Shown here in pieces: positions 63,754 to 64,000 of a stretch of DNA of 64,000 nt (its first letter is position 1; the number at the start of each line of letters is the position of its first letter). The DNA is from Bacteroides sp. (GTDB lineage: Bacteria; Bacteroidota; Bacteroidia; Bacteroidales; Bacteroidaceae). Location of the stretch: NCBI GenBank assembly GCA_021201335.1, contig JAJQFD010000061.1, positions 1-64,000 on the forward strand, in the 5' to 3' direction. Made by a program: the position numbers and the translations under genes. The notes beneath the pieces are model-generated. The model had not been told where the DNA came from. It saw only the letters and a program-made list of their open reading frames with translations, and ran no database searches.

Positions 63754-64000
63754 ATGATAATATCATTTCATATCGAATATCGTACTAACTGGGGTGAAGA
63801 AGTAAAAGTTTTAGGTTCAATTCCTGAACTTGGAAACGGAGATTCAAACCAGGCTCTTACATTACATACAATTGACGGAGTTCATTGGTCGATGGAGATC
63901 GAAGTTAAATATCCGACCAATAGGGTTATAAAATATAACTATCACATTTATCGTGACGGTCAGATTGTCCGGAGTGAATGGAAAGTTTTTTTGCGATGTA
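63754..64000 (+). CDS. malQ: 4-alpha-glucanotransferase, N-terminal part (cut by window end)
   Basis: The gene is truncated by the end of the window; 82 codons are visible. They form a CBM20-type starch-binding domain: MIISFHIEYRTNWGEEVKVL, GSIPELGNGDSNQALTL, HWSMEIEV and YNYHIYRDGQIVRSEW, as in the CBM20-carrying 4-alpha-glucanotransferases of Bacteroidales. The enzyme would move glucan segments between chains. The symbol is inferred from the domain type and from the known order downstream of a putative alpha-glucan operator; the catalytic domain itself is not seen. Confidence 0.75.
   Translation, partial: MIISFHIEYRTNWGEEVKVLGSIPELGNGDSNQALTLHTIDGVHWSMEIEVKYPTNRVIKYNYHIYRDGQIVRSEWKVFLRC

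Noticed and set aside
1..64000. Insertion sequence or prophage
   Set aside because: No transposase, integrase or phage structural gene, and no terminal repeats of that kind.

Overview
The window is chromosomal DNA from an AT-rich member of the Bacteroidales (Bacteroides, Parabacteroides or Dysgonomonas type; I cannot fix the genus). The evidence is the gene content (V-type ATPase with a DUF2764 subunit, a eukaryote-like GT3 glycogen synthase, periplasmic Gfo/Idh/MocA oxidoreductases, an ECF sigma factor next to a TonB-like partner, a B12-dependent ribonucleotide reductase close to dnaA), acidic-flanked lipoprotein signals, and many promoters of the Bacteroidetes type (TTTG, about 19-20 bases, TAnnTTTG).

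Layout. 1-8.1 kb: V-type ATPase operon E-(DUF2764)-A-B-D-I-K. 8.3-12.7 kb: glycogen synthase and alpha-glucan phosphorylase. 12.7-15.1 kb (minus): the rtcB-prfH RNA repair/ribosome rescue pair. 15.1-22 kb: two AspT/YidE-type transporters flanking tRNA-Ser(GCT), a tandem Spondin_N surface lipoprotein and an AraC-type regulator. 22-26.4 kb (minus): potABCD polyamine importer. 26.4-28.9 kb: a TlpA-like lipoprotein, a 22-bp tandem repeat and an unknown protein. 28.9-34.2 kb (minus): a tight five-gene periplasmic sugar oxidoreductase operon with an ApbE flavin transferase. 34.5-43.8 kb: a putative metallopeptidase, a C1B peptidase, a patatin, a hybrid histidine kinase and an M3 peptidase. 43.9-51 kb: three small winged-helix proteins, a YegP-like protein, an ECF sigma/anti-sigma-like pair, a LytTR two-component system and a decayed VWA gene. 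51.6-58.1 kb: an MGMT-like protein, a HAD phosphatase, TonB receptor genes, an amidase and an MCE protein. 58.4-64 kb: dnaA, a nitroreductase, class II ribonucleotide reductase and the start of 4-alpha-glucanotransferase.

Two threads link distant parts. First, the glycogen operon and the 4-alpha-glucanotransferase, 55 kb apart, each carry a CAAACGTTTG palindrome about 100 bases before the start codon, and 13 bases are identical between the sites in opposite orientation; this looks like a shared operator for alpha-glucan metabolism. Second, seven genes are broken by one-base indels, six of them in runs of five or more identical bases and one in a run of four, and every one reads through with one base changed. 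This pattern suggests sequencing error more than real decay, although slippage or phase variation cannot be excluded. The VWA gene and the btuB-like leader fragment look truly degraded.
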